Shown here one piece after another: positions 32,971 to 40,503 of a DNA stretch of 64,000 nucleotides. Position numbers and translations under genes: made by a program. Source of the DNA: Nocardia caishijiensis NBRC 108228 (lineage in GTDB: Bacteria > Actinomycetota > Actinomycetes > Mycobacteriales > Mycobacteriaceae). The notes under the pieces were generated by a model, which searched no databases, was not told the origin of the DNA, and saw only the letters and a program-made list of their open reading frames with translations. The DNA lies in NCBI RefSeq assembly GCF_001612825.1, contig NZ_BDBE01000029.1:186001-250000 (forward strand), written 5' to 3'. Each line of letters opens with the position of its first letter. Position 1 is the stretch's first letter.

Positions 32971-33156
32971 TCACCAGGAGCTCTTGTGCACGCCCGGGAG
33001 CTCACCGCGGTGGGCCATTTCGCGCAGGCACACGCGGCACAGGCCGAACTTGCGGTAGACCGCGTGGGGGCGGCCGCAACGCTGGCAGCGGGTGTAGGCG
33101 CGGACGGCGAACTTCGGCTTGGCCTCCGCCTTGATGCGCAGTGCTTTCTTAGCCAT
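32971..33156 (-). CDS. rpsN: Ribosomal protein S14, zinc-binding type
   Basis: 61 residues from ATG 33156. The short type Z form, with two CxxC pairs (CQRC and CRVC) that bind zinc; begins [20 protein letters not shown]. In related genomes rpsH follows immediately; here a terminator hairpin and about 15 kb of unrelated genes follow. Confidence 0.97.
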   Translation of the reverse strand: MAKKALRIKAEAKPKFAVRAYTRCQRCGRPHAVYRKFGLCRVCLREMAHRGELPGVHKSSW

Positions 33157-33160
33157 GTGC

Positions 33161-33724
33161 TCAGTTCTCCTTGAACGGGAAGCCGAGGTGCTTCAGCAGC
33201 GCGCGGCCTTCTTCGTTGTTGGTCGCGGTGGTGACCACGGTGATGTCCATACCGCGCGGGCGGTCGATGGAGTCCACGTCGATCTCGTGGAACATCGACT
33301 GCTCGCTGAGGCCGAACGTGTAGTTGCCGTTGCCGTCGAACTGCTTCGGCGACAGGCCGCGGAAGTCGCGGATACGGGGCAGCGCGATGGACACGAGACG
33401 GTCCAGGAACTCCCACATGCGGTCGCCACGCAGGGTGACCTTGGCGCCGATCGGCATGCCCTCACGGAGCTTGAACTGCGCGATCGACTTGGTGGCCTTG
33501 CGGACCTCCGGCTTCTGACCGGTGATCAGCTCGAGGTCCTTGATGGCACCGTTGATCAGCTTCGCGTCACGGGCGGCGTCACCGACACCCATGTTGACGA
33601 CGACCTTGACGACGCCCGGGATCTGCATCACGTTGGCGTACTCGAACTCGCTGTTCAGCGCGTCCTTGATCTCGGCGCGGTAGCGCGCCTTCAGCCGGGG
33701 CTGAGTCTGCTCAGAGGTGGTCAT
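33161..33724 (-). CDS. rplE: Ribosomal protein L5
   Basis: 187 residues from ATG 33724. 5S rRNA-binding protein; the conserved [37 protein letters not shown] and the C-terminal [19 protein letters not shown] are present. Four bases before rpsN and one base after rplX. Confidence 0.98.
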   Translation of the reverse strand: MTTSEQTQPRLKARYRAEIKDALNSEFEYANVMQIPGVVKVVVNMGVGDAARDAKLINGAIKDLELITGQKPEVRKATKSIAQFKLREGMPIGAKVTLRGDRMWEFLDRLVSIALPRIRDFRGLSPKQFDGNGNYTFGLSEQSMFHEIDVDSIDRPRGMDITVVTTATNNEEGRALLKHLGFPFKEN

Positions 33725-33725
33725 G

Positions 33726-34043
33726 TCAGATGTCCTTCCCGTTCTTACGGGAGATCCGAACCCGCTTGCCGGTGGTTTCGTCGGTGCGGTAGCCGACGCG
33801 AGTCGGGTTTCCGTCGGAGTCGACGACCATCACGTTGGAAACCTGAATCGGGGCTTCCTGGGTCACGATGCCACCCGAGGAGGCGCCACGCTGGTTGGCG
33901 GAATCCGCGACGTGCTTCTTGATGCGGTTCACGCCTTCGACGAGAACCTTGCCAGTCGCCGGGTAGGCCTGGATGACCTTGCCCTTGGCGCCCTTGTCCT
34001 TGCCCGAGATGACGAGCACGGTGTCACCCTTGTGCACCTTCAT
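33726..34043 (-). CDS. rplX: Ribosomal protein L24
   Basis: 105 residues from ATG 34043. The KOW motif is at the N-terminus ([20 protein letters not shown]); the actinobacterial C-terminus ends with [13 protein letters not shown]. Assembly-initiator protein of the large subunit. It begins one base after the rplN stop. Confidence 0.98.
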   Translation of the reverse strand: MKVHKGDTVLVISGKDKGAKGKVIQAYPATGKVLVEGVNRIKKHVADSANQRGASSGGIVTQEAPIQVSNVMVVDSDGNPTRVGYRTDETTGKRVRISRKNGKDI

Positions 34044-34044
34044 G

Positions 34045-34413
34045 TCAGAGCACCTCCGGGGCCAGCGAAACGATCTTCATGAAACGCTTGTCGCGCAGCT
34101 CACGGCCGACGGGGCCGAAGATGCGGGTGCCGCGCGGATCGTTGTCCGCCTTGATCAGCACAGCAGCGTTCTCGTCGAACTTGATGTAGGAACCGTCCGG
34201 ACGGCGGCGCTCCTTGACGGTGCGCACGACGACAGCCTTGACGACGTCGCCCTTCTTGACGTTCGCGCCGGGGATGGCGTCCTTGACGGTGGCGACGATG
34301 ATGTCACCGATACCGGCATAGCGACGCGACGAGCCACCGAGCACGCGGATGCAAAGGATTTCCTTCGCCCCGGTGTTGTCGGCGACGCGCAGTCGCGACT
34401 CCTGCTGAATCAC
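34045..34413 (-). CDS. rplN: Ribosomal protein L14
   Basis: 122 residues from GTG 34413, with AGGAGG nine bases upstream. Begins (M)[20 protein letters not shown], the family hallmark. First gene of the left half of the spc operon, with its own promoter about 160 bases upstream. Confidence 0.98.
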   Translation of the reverse strand: MIQQESRLRVADNTGAKEILCIRVLGGSSRRYAGIGDIIVATVKDAIPGANVKKGDVVKAVVVRTVKERRRPDGSYIKFDENAAVLIKADNDPRGTRIFGPVGRELRDKRFMKIVSLAPEVL

Positions 34414-34714
34414 TTCAGCACCTCCTGGACCTGGATGTATACGTACGCCGGATTGCCGACCCGACGCACATGGTCAGTCACCCACCGGACGCGCGCCTGC
34501 CAGCGGTTTTGTCCACCACTGGGGGTTCACGGCCGGATTGCGAGGGCACAGCTCCCGCAGGCAACCGGTCTAGTGTAGGTGAATCCCCAGGTCGACCCAA
34601 ATCGGGGGTCGTCGGTCAATTTGAAGTGAATATGTTTCAAACCACCGTGCGCCGGGGCGTCGCGTTGTTACGGTCCCCCTGCTCGTCGCGGGGACGAGCC
34701 GAGCAGGAGCCACC
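34414..34714. other. Divergent region between rplN and a secreted-protein gene
   Basis: 301 bases. It contains the rplN leader and promoter (minus strand) and, toward the plus-strand gene, an inverted repeat TTTGAA-N10-TTCAAA at 34620-34641 and the ribosome-binding site AGGAG before 34715. No small coding frame with a ribosome-binding site was noticed. Confidence 0.5.
34572..34600 (-). promoter_or_regulatory. Promoter of the rplN half-operon
   Basis: On the minus strand TTGGGT (34600-34595) and TACACT (34577-34572) are 17 bases apart. The surrounding block 34558-34579 is nearly identical to the one before rpsH, including the bases just downstream of the -10 box where transcription would begin. 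Confidence 0.65.
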
Positions 34715-35134
34715 ATGAAACTCACCCTTGCCGCCACCGCCTTCGCCGCCGTCCTCACGGTGCTCGCACCGCAGGCCGCCGCCGGACCGGTCGTCGACAT
34801 GCTCACCGACACCCTCACAGTCGGCTGCACCTCGAAGATCGACGTGGTCGGCCTCGACGACTACGTCGGCGCCCAGGTCGACTTCGTCGCCAACGGCAAA
34901 TTCTTCGCCAGCGACACCGTCGACCTCGAGGTCACCGTCGGCGGCGTCACGGTCGCCAAGGCCACCGCGTTCTACCACGTGGAATCCGAGGTCGAGGTGC
35001 AGCTGACCGCGCTGTTGCACGCCACCGGCATGCCGCTGGTCTCCAAGCGCATCCCGACCGTCATGCGCATCATCAACGCGGGCAGCGGGCTGGCCTGCGA
35101 CCTCGCGACCGGCAGCGCGGGCAGCTTCTCCTGA
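34715..35134 (+). CDS. Small secreted protein of unknown function
   Basis: 139 residues from ATG 34715, with AGGAG upstream. Signal peptide MKLTLAATAFAAVLTVLAPQ with cleavage after AAA. The mature part alternates short beta-like segments (SKIDVVGLDDYVGAQVDFVA; TVDLEVTVGGVTVAKATAFY) with two Cys, one near the mature N-terminus (GCTSK) and one near the C-terminus (LACDL), which may form a disulfide. Similar short exported proteins exist in Nocardia but I know no function. Confidence 0.75.
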   Translation: MKLTLAATAFAAVLTVLAPQAAAGPVVDMLTDTLTVGCTSKIDVVGLDDYVGAQVDFVANGKFFASDTVDLEVTVGGVTVAKATAFYHVESEVEVQLTALLHATGMPLVSKRIPTVMRIINAGSGLACDLATGSAGSFS

Positions 35135-35140
35135 CGGCAA

Positions 35141-35178
35141 CGGCCGAACGACGCCCTGATCAGGGCTTCGTTCGGCCG
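35141..35178. terminator. Bidirectional terminator hairpin
   Basis: Arms pair over 19 positions with one mismatch (CGGCCGAACGA ... TCGTTCGGCCG, centre TGATCA) between the convergent secreted-protein gene and the ABC transporter gene. Its symmetry would serve both directions. Confidence 0.7.
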
Positions 35179-35197
35179 CTTCGCGATCGACTCGGTG

Positions 35198-37045
35198 TCA
35201 ACCCTTCACGGGCGCCAGTTCCCATGAACCGTCACCCGCGAGAGTGAGCACCTGGGTGTGGTGCTGATCGACCGTGCTGCGGTGAGCCACCGACACGACG
35301 ATGGTGTCCGGGACCTCGGTGCGGATCAGGTTGTAGAGGGAGTACTCCAGACCCTCGTCGACGGCGGAGGTCGCCTCGTCGAGGAACACGACCTTGGGCC
35401 GGGTCAGCAGGATGCGAGCGAAGGCCAGGCGCTGCTGCTCGCCCGGGGACAGGATCTTCGCCCAGTCGGCCTCTTCGTCGAGGCGGTCGACGAGATGCCC
35501 GAGGTGCACCTTGGTGAGCACCTCACGCAGCGTGTCGTCGGTGATCCCCGTCGACTCGACCGGGTATTCGACCGCGGTGCGCAGATCGCCGAGCGGGAGG
35601 TAGGGAAGCTGGGACAGGAACAGCGTGTCGGTGCCCGCCGGGCGACCGAACTCACCGTCGCTGTACGGCCACATCTGCGCGAGCGCGCGCAGCAACGTCG
35701 TCTTCCCACTGCCCGAAACACCCTTGACCACCAGTGCTTCGGTGGGAACCAACCGCAGGTTCAGGTCGTCGATGAGCACCTCGCCGTCGGGCTTGCGCAC
35801 ATCGACCTTGTCCAGGCGCACCGCGTCGTCGACATCGACGGTCGCGAGCCTTGGCAGCTGCCGCGATTCACCGCTCGCGATCAGCAGGCCGTCCAGACGG
35901 ATGAGGGAGGCTCGGTACTCGGCGAAGTCGTCGTAGGAGTCACGGAAGAACGACAGCGAATCCTGGATTTCGCGGAACGCCGTCGCCGTCTGGTTCATGC
36001 CACCCAGGGTGATCTGCCCGCTGAAGAACCGGGGTGCCTGGATGAGATAGGGGAACAGGTAGGCGGACTGGGTGACGACGAAGTTCCAGCCCACGAACTT
36101 GAGCATCCGGTAGACGTAGGCCCACTGCACCCGGATCACCTCGGCGAAACGGCTGAGCAGACCGGCTCGCTCGACGTTCTCACCCCGGTAGAAGGCGACG
36201 CTCTCGGCCGCGTCACGCACCCGCACCAGTGCGTAGCGGAAGTTGGCGTTCGTGCGTTCGCGCAGGAAGTTGATCCGAATCAGGGGTCGACCGATCCAGA
36301 AGGCGATCACCGTCGACACGAAGACGTAGGTCAACACGATGACCAACGCGGCGCGCGGGATGGTGACGCCGAGAATGGTCATCGGCCCCGACAGATCCCA
36401 CAGCACCTTGGTGAACGACACGACCGAGACGATGGCCGTCACGGCGCCGAGCGCCAGTGTGCGCGACTGCTCGGTGAAGGTGATGGTGTCGGCCTGGATT
36501 CGTTGGTCGGGGTTGTCGATCGTGTTGTCGATGAACCGGGACCGGTAGAAGGCGACGCCGTCCATCCAGTCGGTGGTGACGTGGTCGGTCAACCACACCC
36601 GCCAGCGGATGTCGAAGGCCAGTTTGGCGTAGAGGTAGACCAGCTCCTTGACCGTCCAGATGGCGATCAGCAGTGTGAACAGCTTCGCCGAGTCCCAGAA
36701 CCCGGTCTTGGCCTGCGACAGCGACTCCGCGTCGTCGGACTGCAACGCCGAGGCGGCGAGCTGGAACGAGGCGAACATATCGTTGCCCCAGTAGCTGAGC
36801 AGCACGCTCAACCGGACGGTCAGCAACGCCATCAACAGCAGGGCGGCGACGAACAGCCAGGTCTTCCACGCCCCAGGACCGCGGTAGTAGTCACCGCTGA
36901 CGGACCAGAACTGCCTGCCCCACTTGGTGAATCGCAGCAACAAGGCGGCGATGACCACGAAGGCCACCGCAGTGATGAGGAAGGCGATTCCGAGCCACTT
37001 GGCGCTCTCGAACCACTCGACGCTCCAGTCCCTAGACGTCTCCAC
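35198..37045 (-). CDS. ABC transporter of the BacA/SbmA-YddA type (Rv1819c-like)
   Basis: 615 residues from GTG 37045 (GGGAAG upstream); an ATG at 37126 would add 27 Arg/Gly-rich residues that look untranslated. The N-terminal half is an SbmA/BacA-like membrane domain of about six helices (WGNDMFASFQLAASALQS; WRVWLTDHVTTDWMDGVAFY). The C-terminal ATPase has Walker A GVSGSGKTT, signature LSPGEQQR and Walker B VVFLDEATSAVD. Mycobacterial Rv1819c imports hydrophilic compounds such as cobalamin and bleomycin. It is divergent from the siderophore-binding gene across a region with an iron box, so iron control of this transporter is possible. Confidence 0.88.
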   Translation of the reverse strand: METSRDWSVEWFESAKWLGIAFLITAVAFVVIAALLLRFTKWGRQFWSVSGDYYRGPGAWKTWLFVAALLLMALLTVRLSVLLSYWGNDMFASFQLAASALQSDDAESLSQAKTGFWDSAKLFTLLIAIWTVKELVYLYAKLAFDIRWRVWLTDHVTTDWMDGVAFYRSRFIDNTIDNPDQRIQADTITFTEQSRTLALGAVTAIVSVVSFTKVLWDLSGPMTILGVTIPRAALVIVLTYVFVSTVIAFWIGRPLIRINFLRERTNANFRYALVRVRDAAESVAFYRGENVERAGLLSRFAEVIRVQWAYVYRMLKFVGWNFVVTQSAYLFPYLIQAPRFFSGQITLGGMNQTATAFREIQDSLSFFRDSYDDFAEYRASLIRLDGLLIASGESRQLPRLATVDVDDAVRLDKVDVRKPDGEVLIDDLNLRLVPTEALVVKGVSGSGKTTLLRALAQMWPYSDGEFGRPAGTDTLFLSQLPYLPLGDLRTAVEYPVESTGITDDTLREVLTKVHLGHLVDRLDEEADWAKILSPGEQQRLAFARILLTRPKVVFLDEATSAVDEGLEYSLYNLIRTEVPDTIVVSVAHRSTVDQHHTQVLTLAGDGSWELAPVKG

Positions 37046-37148
37046 GCACGCTTCCCATCCCACGACCGCCGAAATTCGGCGCAGTCTAACCCGGCCCGCG
37101 CCCGTTCGCCCGGCACGCGCCCCCATCGATTGCCGAGCGAAAGCCTAC

Positions 37149-37167
37149 GTAGGTTAGCCTTGGCTGA
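37149..37167 (+). promoter_or_regulatory. IdeR/DtxR-type iron box
   Basis: GTAGGTTAGCCTTGGCTGA matches the 19-base consensus TTAGGTTAGGCTAACCTAA at 13 positions, with the left half TAGGTTAG intact. It lies 65 bases upstream of the siderophore-binding lipoprotein gene and in the divergent promoter region shared with the ABC transporter. Iron-loaded IdeR would repress from here. Confidence 0.7.
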
Positions 37168-37232
37168 CTTATGCTGGATCGAGCCTTCGGGCCGAATCGA
37201 GGACGACTCCTCGAGCTAGGGAGGACGCAACG

Positions 37233-38207
37233 ATGATTGCTCGGACTTCGCGCGGCTGGCGGCGCGCCGCGACGGCCGCGCTCGCCGGTGTGCTCGCCTT
37301 CGGCGTCGTCGCCTGTGGTTCCACCGACGACGAGGCGGGCTCGGGCGAAGCGGTGACCATCACCCACGCCCGCGGCGAGACCACCGTCACCGGTACCCCG
37401 AAAAAGATTGTGGCCCTGGGTAATCAGTGGCTCGATTCCACGCTGGCGCTCGGCGTCGTGCCCGTCGGCTACATCGACAACGTCTCGGCGCTGTCCAAGA
37501 GCACCCCGCCGTGGACGCCCGAGACCCTGAAGTCCGCCACCGCGCTCAACACCCAGGGCAGCGTCGCCGAGCAGGTCGCCGCGCTGGAACCCGACCTGAT
37601 CCTGGCCGATCCCTTCATCGCCGATCAGAAGACCTACGACGACCTGTCGAAGGTGGCGCCGACCATCCCCGCGCTCACCAAGGACGCCGTCACCCCCTGG
37701 CAGGACCAGGTGACGGCGCTGGGCAAGGTGCTGCACAAGGAGTCCGACGCGACCGCGACGATCAAGAAGGTCGACGACAAGATCGCCGCCATCACCGCTG
37801 CCAACCCGGGCCTGAAGGGCAAGACCTTCGCCAGCACGTGGCTGGCCAGCCCGGCCCAGCTGATGGTGCTCACCGACCCCAACGACGGTTCGGCGAAGGT
37901 GTTCACCCAGCTCGGTATGTCGATTCCCGCGAACCTGACCGCGCAGCCCGCCAACCAGGGCCGCCTGGCGTTGTCGCCGGAGCGGGTCGACGAGCTCACC
38001 GCCGACCTGCTGCTGGCCGGTTACTCCCCCGGTCTCGATGAGAAGTACCGCCAGTTGCCCGGATACTCGGAGCTGCCGTCGGTACGCAAGGGTTCGGTGG
38101 TGTTCCTGACCACGCAGGAGATCAGCGCGATCAACCAGCCGAGCGCCCTGTCGGTGCCGTACATGCTCGACAAGCTCGCACCCGCGTTCGCCGCCGCCGC
38201 GAAATAA
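37233..38207 (+). CDS. Iron-siderophore ABC transporter substrate-binding lipoprotein
   Basis: 324 residues from ATG 37233, with GGGAGGAC ribosome-binding site. Lipobox GVVAC with Cys28. The mature protein has the FepB/FhuD layout: RGETTVTGTPKKIVALGNQW at the start of the first lobe, EQVAALEPDLILADPFIADQ, and GSVVFLTTQEISAINQPSAL in the second lobe. It would capture ferric siderophore at the outside of the membrane; no permease or ATPase genes adjoin it, so it must use components encoded elsewhere. Under the iron box and 26 bases ahead of the SagB-type gene. Confidence 0.9.
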   Translation: MIARTSRGWRRAATAALAGVLAFGVVACGSTDDEAGSGEAVTITHARGETTVTGTPKKIVALGNQWLDSTLALGVVPVGYIDNVSALSKSTPPWTPETLKSATALNTQGSVAEQVAALEPDLILADPFIADQKTYDDLSKVAPTIPALTKDAVTPWQDQVTALGKVLHKESDATATIKKVDDKIAAITAANPGLKGKTFASTWLASPAQLMVLTDPNDGSAKVFTQLGMSIPANLTAQPANQGRLALSPERVDELTADLLLAGYSPGLDEKYRQLPGYSELPSVRKGSVVFLTTQEISAINQPSALSVPYMLDKLAPAFAAAAK

Positions 38208-38233
38208 GCTCCACCACAACACGAGGATTCACC

Positions 38234-39583
38234 GTGCTCGCCTCTCCCTATCCCGCCCAGACTCGGTTCGCCCTCCGCGCGGGTGTCACCTGTTTGACCA
38301 CGCCCGCCGGTGCGGTGCTGCTCAATCCGCCGCGCAACGAGAAGCTCACCGGTCTCGGCGCGGGAGCGTTGCAGGCGTTGAAAACCTTGAACCAGGGCCC
38401 GGCGACGGCCGCGGAGATGGCCACCGCGGCCGCCGGTGACGACATCACCGGCCTCATGCGCAAGCTCACCGACGGCGGCTGGCTCGCGGTGACCGTGCGC
38501 GACGGCGGCCGCGACCTCTACAGCATCCGCCCCTTCGCCCAGCCCGCGCCCCGGCCCGAGGTCGCGCTGCCGACCTGGTCGGCCACGCTGTCGAAGTTCG
38601 CCGTGTTGCATCGGGACGCGCAGGGTTTCGTGCTCGAACATCCGCGCTCGTGGTGCGATCTGCGCATCCACGATCCGCGTCTGCTCGCGCTGCTCGACGG
38701 CCCGCTGGCCGCCGATTCCCCGGTCGCGGCCGCGGTGAAAACGCAGTTCATGGCGGATCTGCAGTGGTGTGGCTTCCTCGTCGACGGTGACGAGGAGGAA
38801 CACCGGTTCGCCACCCGCTCGTGGAACGCCCCCGACCTGTGGTTCCACCGCCGCAGCACGCTCGGCGCCCGCACGGTCACCTGGGACGATTTCGGGCCGA
38901 CCCGCTGGGCCGAGGGCAAGTTCCCCGAATTACCCGCTCGCCGTGCACCTTTCGCCGGTGAACCGATCTTCCTGCCGAAGCCGGATCTGGTCGCGCTTCG
39001 CGTCACCGACCCGAGCCTGTCGGCGGCTCTCGAGGATCGCGTGTCCACCCGCGCTTTCGACGAGAGCGCGCCCGTCACCGCCGCCCAGCTCGGCGAACTG
39101 CTCTTCCGCAGCGCCCGCACCCGCGAAGACGGCTCCCGCCCCTACCCTTCCGGCGGCGGTGCCTACGAGCTCGAGGTCTACCCCGTTGTGCGCAACGTGG
39201 CGGGCTTGGAAAGCGGCATGTACCACTACGATTCGGTCGATCACGCCCTGCGCCCCGTGGCCGTCTACGACGCACCCGCCGTCCAGAAACTGGTGAAGTC
39301 CACCTCGGCCACCCTGGCAGGCGGCGCGGAACCCCAAGTGGTACTGCTGGTTTCGGCCCGTGCGGGCCGGGTGATGTGGAGCTACGAACAGGTCGCCTAC
39401 GCCAACATCCTCAAGCACGTCGGCGTCCTCATGCAGACCGTCTACCTCGCGGCCACCGCCATGAACCTCGGCGTCGTCGCCCAGGGCTTCTCCGACACCT
39501 CCGCCTTCGCCACCGCCACCGGCCTCGACGAACTCGAGGAATGCAACGTCGGCAGCATCATTGTCGGCTCGCCCGCACGCTGA
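38234..39583 (+). CDS. SagB/ThcOx-type flavin dehydrogenase
   Basis: 449 residues from GTG 38234 (GAGGATT upstream). Residues 1-240 are a poorly conserved N-terminal part with a winged-helix look (TGLMRKLTDGGWLAVTV). Residues about 255-449 are the nitroreductase-like FMN domain: RVSTRAFDESAPVTAAQLGE, then RPYPSGGGAYELEVYPVV and ANILKHVGVLMQTVYLAATA. Family members oxidise thiazolines and oxazolines to thiazoles and oxazoles in peptides and NRPS products. Cotranscription with an iron-boxed siderophore-binding gene, near a mycobactin-like cluster, suggests it forms the oxazole of a nocobactin-like siderophore. This last step is inference. Confidence 0.85.
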   Translation: MLASPYPAQTRFALRAGVTCLTTPAGAVLLNPPRNEKLTGLGAGALQALKTLNQGPATAAEMATAAAGDDITGLMRKLTDGGWLAVTVRDGGRDLYSIRPFAQPAPRPEVALPTWSATLSKFAVLHRDAQGFVLEHPRSWCDLRIHDPRLLALLDGPLAADSPVAAAVKTQFMADLQWCGFLVDGDEEEHRFATRSWNAPDLWFHRRSTLGARTVTWDDFGPTRWAEGKFPELPARRAPFAGEPIFLPKPDLVALRVTDPSLSAALEDRVSTRAFDESAPVTAAQLGELLFRSARTREDGSRPYPSGGGAYELEVYPVVRNVAGLESGMYHYDSVDHALRPVAVYDAPAVQKLVKSTSATLAGGAEPQVVLLVSARAGRVMWSYEQVAYANILKHVGVLMQTVYLAATAMNLGVVAQGFSDTSAFATATGLDELEECNVGSIIVGSPAR

Positions 39584-39682
39584 GCCCCGCCACCTATGTG
39601 AGAGCTACGTCACACGATGCAACCCGCGGCGCGGGTCGTGCGTCCTAACCATCGACGTGCTTTCTATCGGAGCGAGGGTTTC

Positions 39683-40186
39683 ATGAACGACGAGTGGTCG
39701 GCGCCGACCCGTGCGGAGAACAACGCCCTGCGCGCGCAGATCGATTCGATGCTGGAGATGTTCGAATCGGAGAAGTCGGCGCTGCTCGGAATGCAGTCAC
39801 GAGCGGCCGAACTGGTGAGTGTGTGGTCCGAGGACGGGCTGGTCCGCGCGTCTGGGAACATCGCCGGGGTGTCGGAGGTGCACATCGAACCCGATGCCTT
39901 CAAACGATCCACTCCCGAATCCCTCGGCCGCTCGGTCACCGAAGCACTCACCGAACTCTCCCGGCAGACCGCCCGCACCCAGGAAGACGCCCTGAGCCCG
40001 ATCTCCGCGTCCATGCCCGACCTGTCCGACCTGGTGCCCGGCGCACCGAGCCTCAAAGACCTCATGGCCGAACTGGCCCCACCCCCGCCGCCAACGCCCG
40101 AACCGGTCGTCGAGGCGCCACGCGGTCTCATCGACGACGAGGACGACGAGGACGGCTACTTCCGCAACCGAACCTACCTGCGATGA
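39683..40186 (+). CDS. YbaB/EbfC-like protein of toxin locus 2
   Basis: 167 residues from ATG 39683 (GAGGG upstream). N-terminal helix (AENNALRAQIDSMLEMFESE) then a YbaB-like sheet (DGLVRASGNIAGVSEVHIEP) and a second helix. The C-terminal third is Pro/Asp-rich (APPPPPTPEPVVEAP; DDEDDEDGYF). It shares the MPDLSDLVPG-type segment with the paralogue at 3752 (MPKLSDLVEG). Overlaps the EspC-like gene by four bases. The gene order here is YbaB-EspC-toxin, while locus 1 has EspC-YbaB-toxin. Confidence 0.75.
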   Translation: MNDEWSAPTRAENNALRAQIDSMLEMFESEKSALLGMQSRAAELVSVWSEDGLVRASGNIAGVSEVHIEPDAFKRSTPESLGRSVTEALTELSRQTARTQEDALSPISASMPDLSDLVPGAPSLKDLMAELAPPPPPTPEPVVEAPRGLIDDEDDEDGYFRNRTYLR

Positions 40187-40503
40187 GTGCGCTCAACGTC
40201 GATCCGGACGGCCTGCGCAACACTCAGCCCGCCTTCACCTCGGTCGCCGCCACGATCACCACCGCGGCCGAGCAGTTGGCGGCCGTGATCGCGGCCGAGG
40301 GTGAGTGCTGGGGCGGGGACGAGATCGGTTCCGCGTTCGCCGAGAACTACACGCCGGGAGTCGAACCGGGCCAGAAGGCGGTCACCGGCCTGGCCACCAC
40401 CATGACCCAGCTCGGTACCAACATGGTGACCATCGCCGACACCTTCCAGACACAGGACACCGGGCACGCCGGGCAGATCGCCCAGGCCGAGGGCGCCCTG
40501 TAA
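40183..40503 (+). CDS. EspC-family type VII secretion target of toxin locus 2
   Basis: 106 residues from ATG 40183, overlapping the YbaB-like stop (ATGA). Helical, begins MSALNVDPDGLRNTQPAF and carries GECWGGDEIGSAFAENYTPG, the EspC family core. Its TAA stop shares a base with the ATG of the giant toxin (TAATG), so the two are translationally coupled. Confidence 0.85.
   Translation: MSALNVDPDGLRNTQPAFTSVAATITTAAEQLAAVIAAEGECWGGDEIGSAFAENYTPGVEPGQKAVTGLATTMTQLGTNMVTIADTFQTQDTGHAGQIAQAEGAL

Noticed and set aside
34620..34641. TTTGAA-N10-TTCAAA inverted repeat as a specific operator
   Set aside because: Short arms and no nearby regulator; kept only as a note in the intergenic entry.
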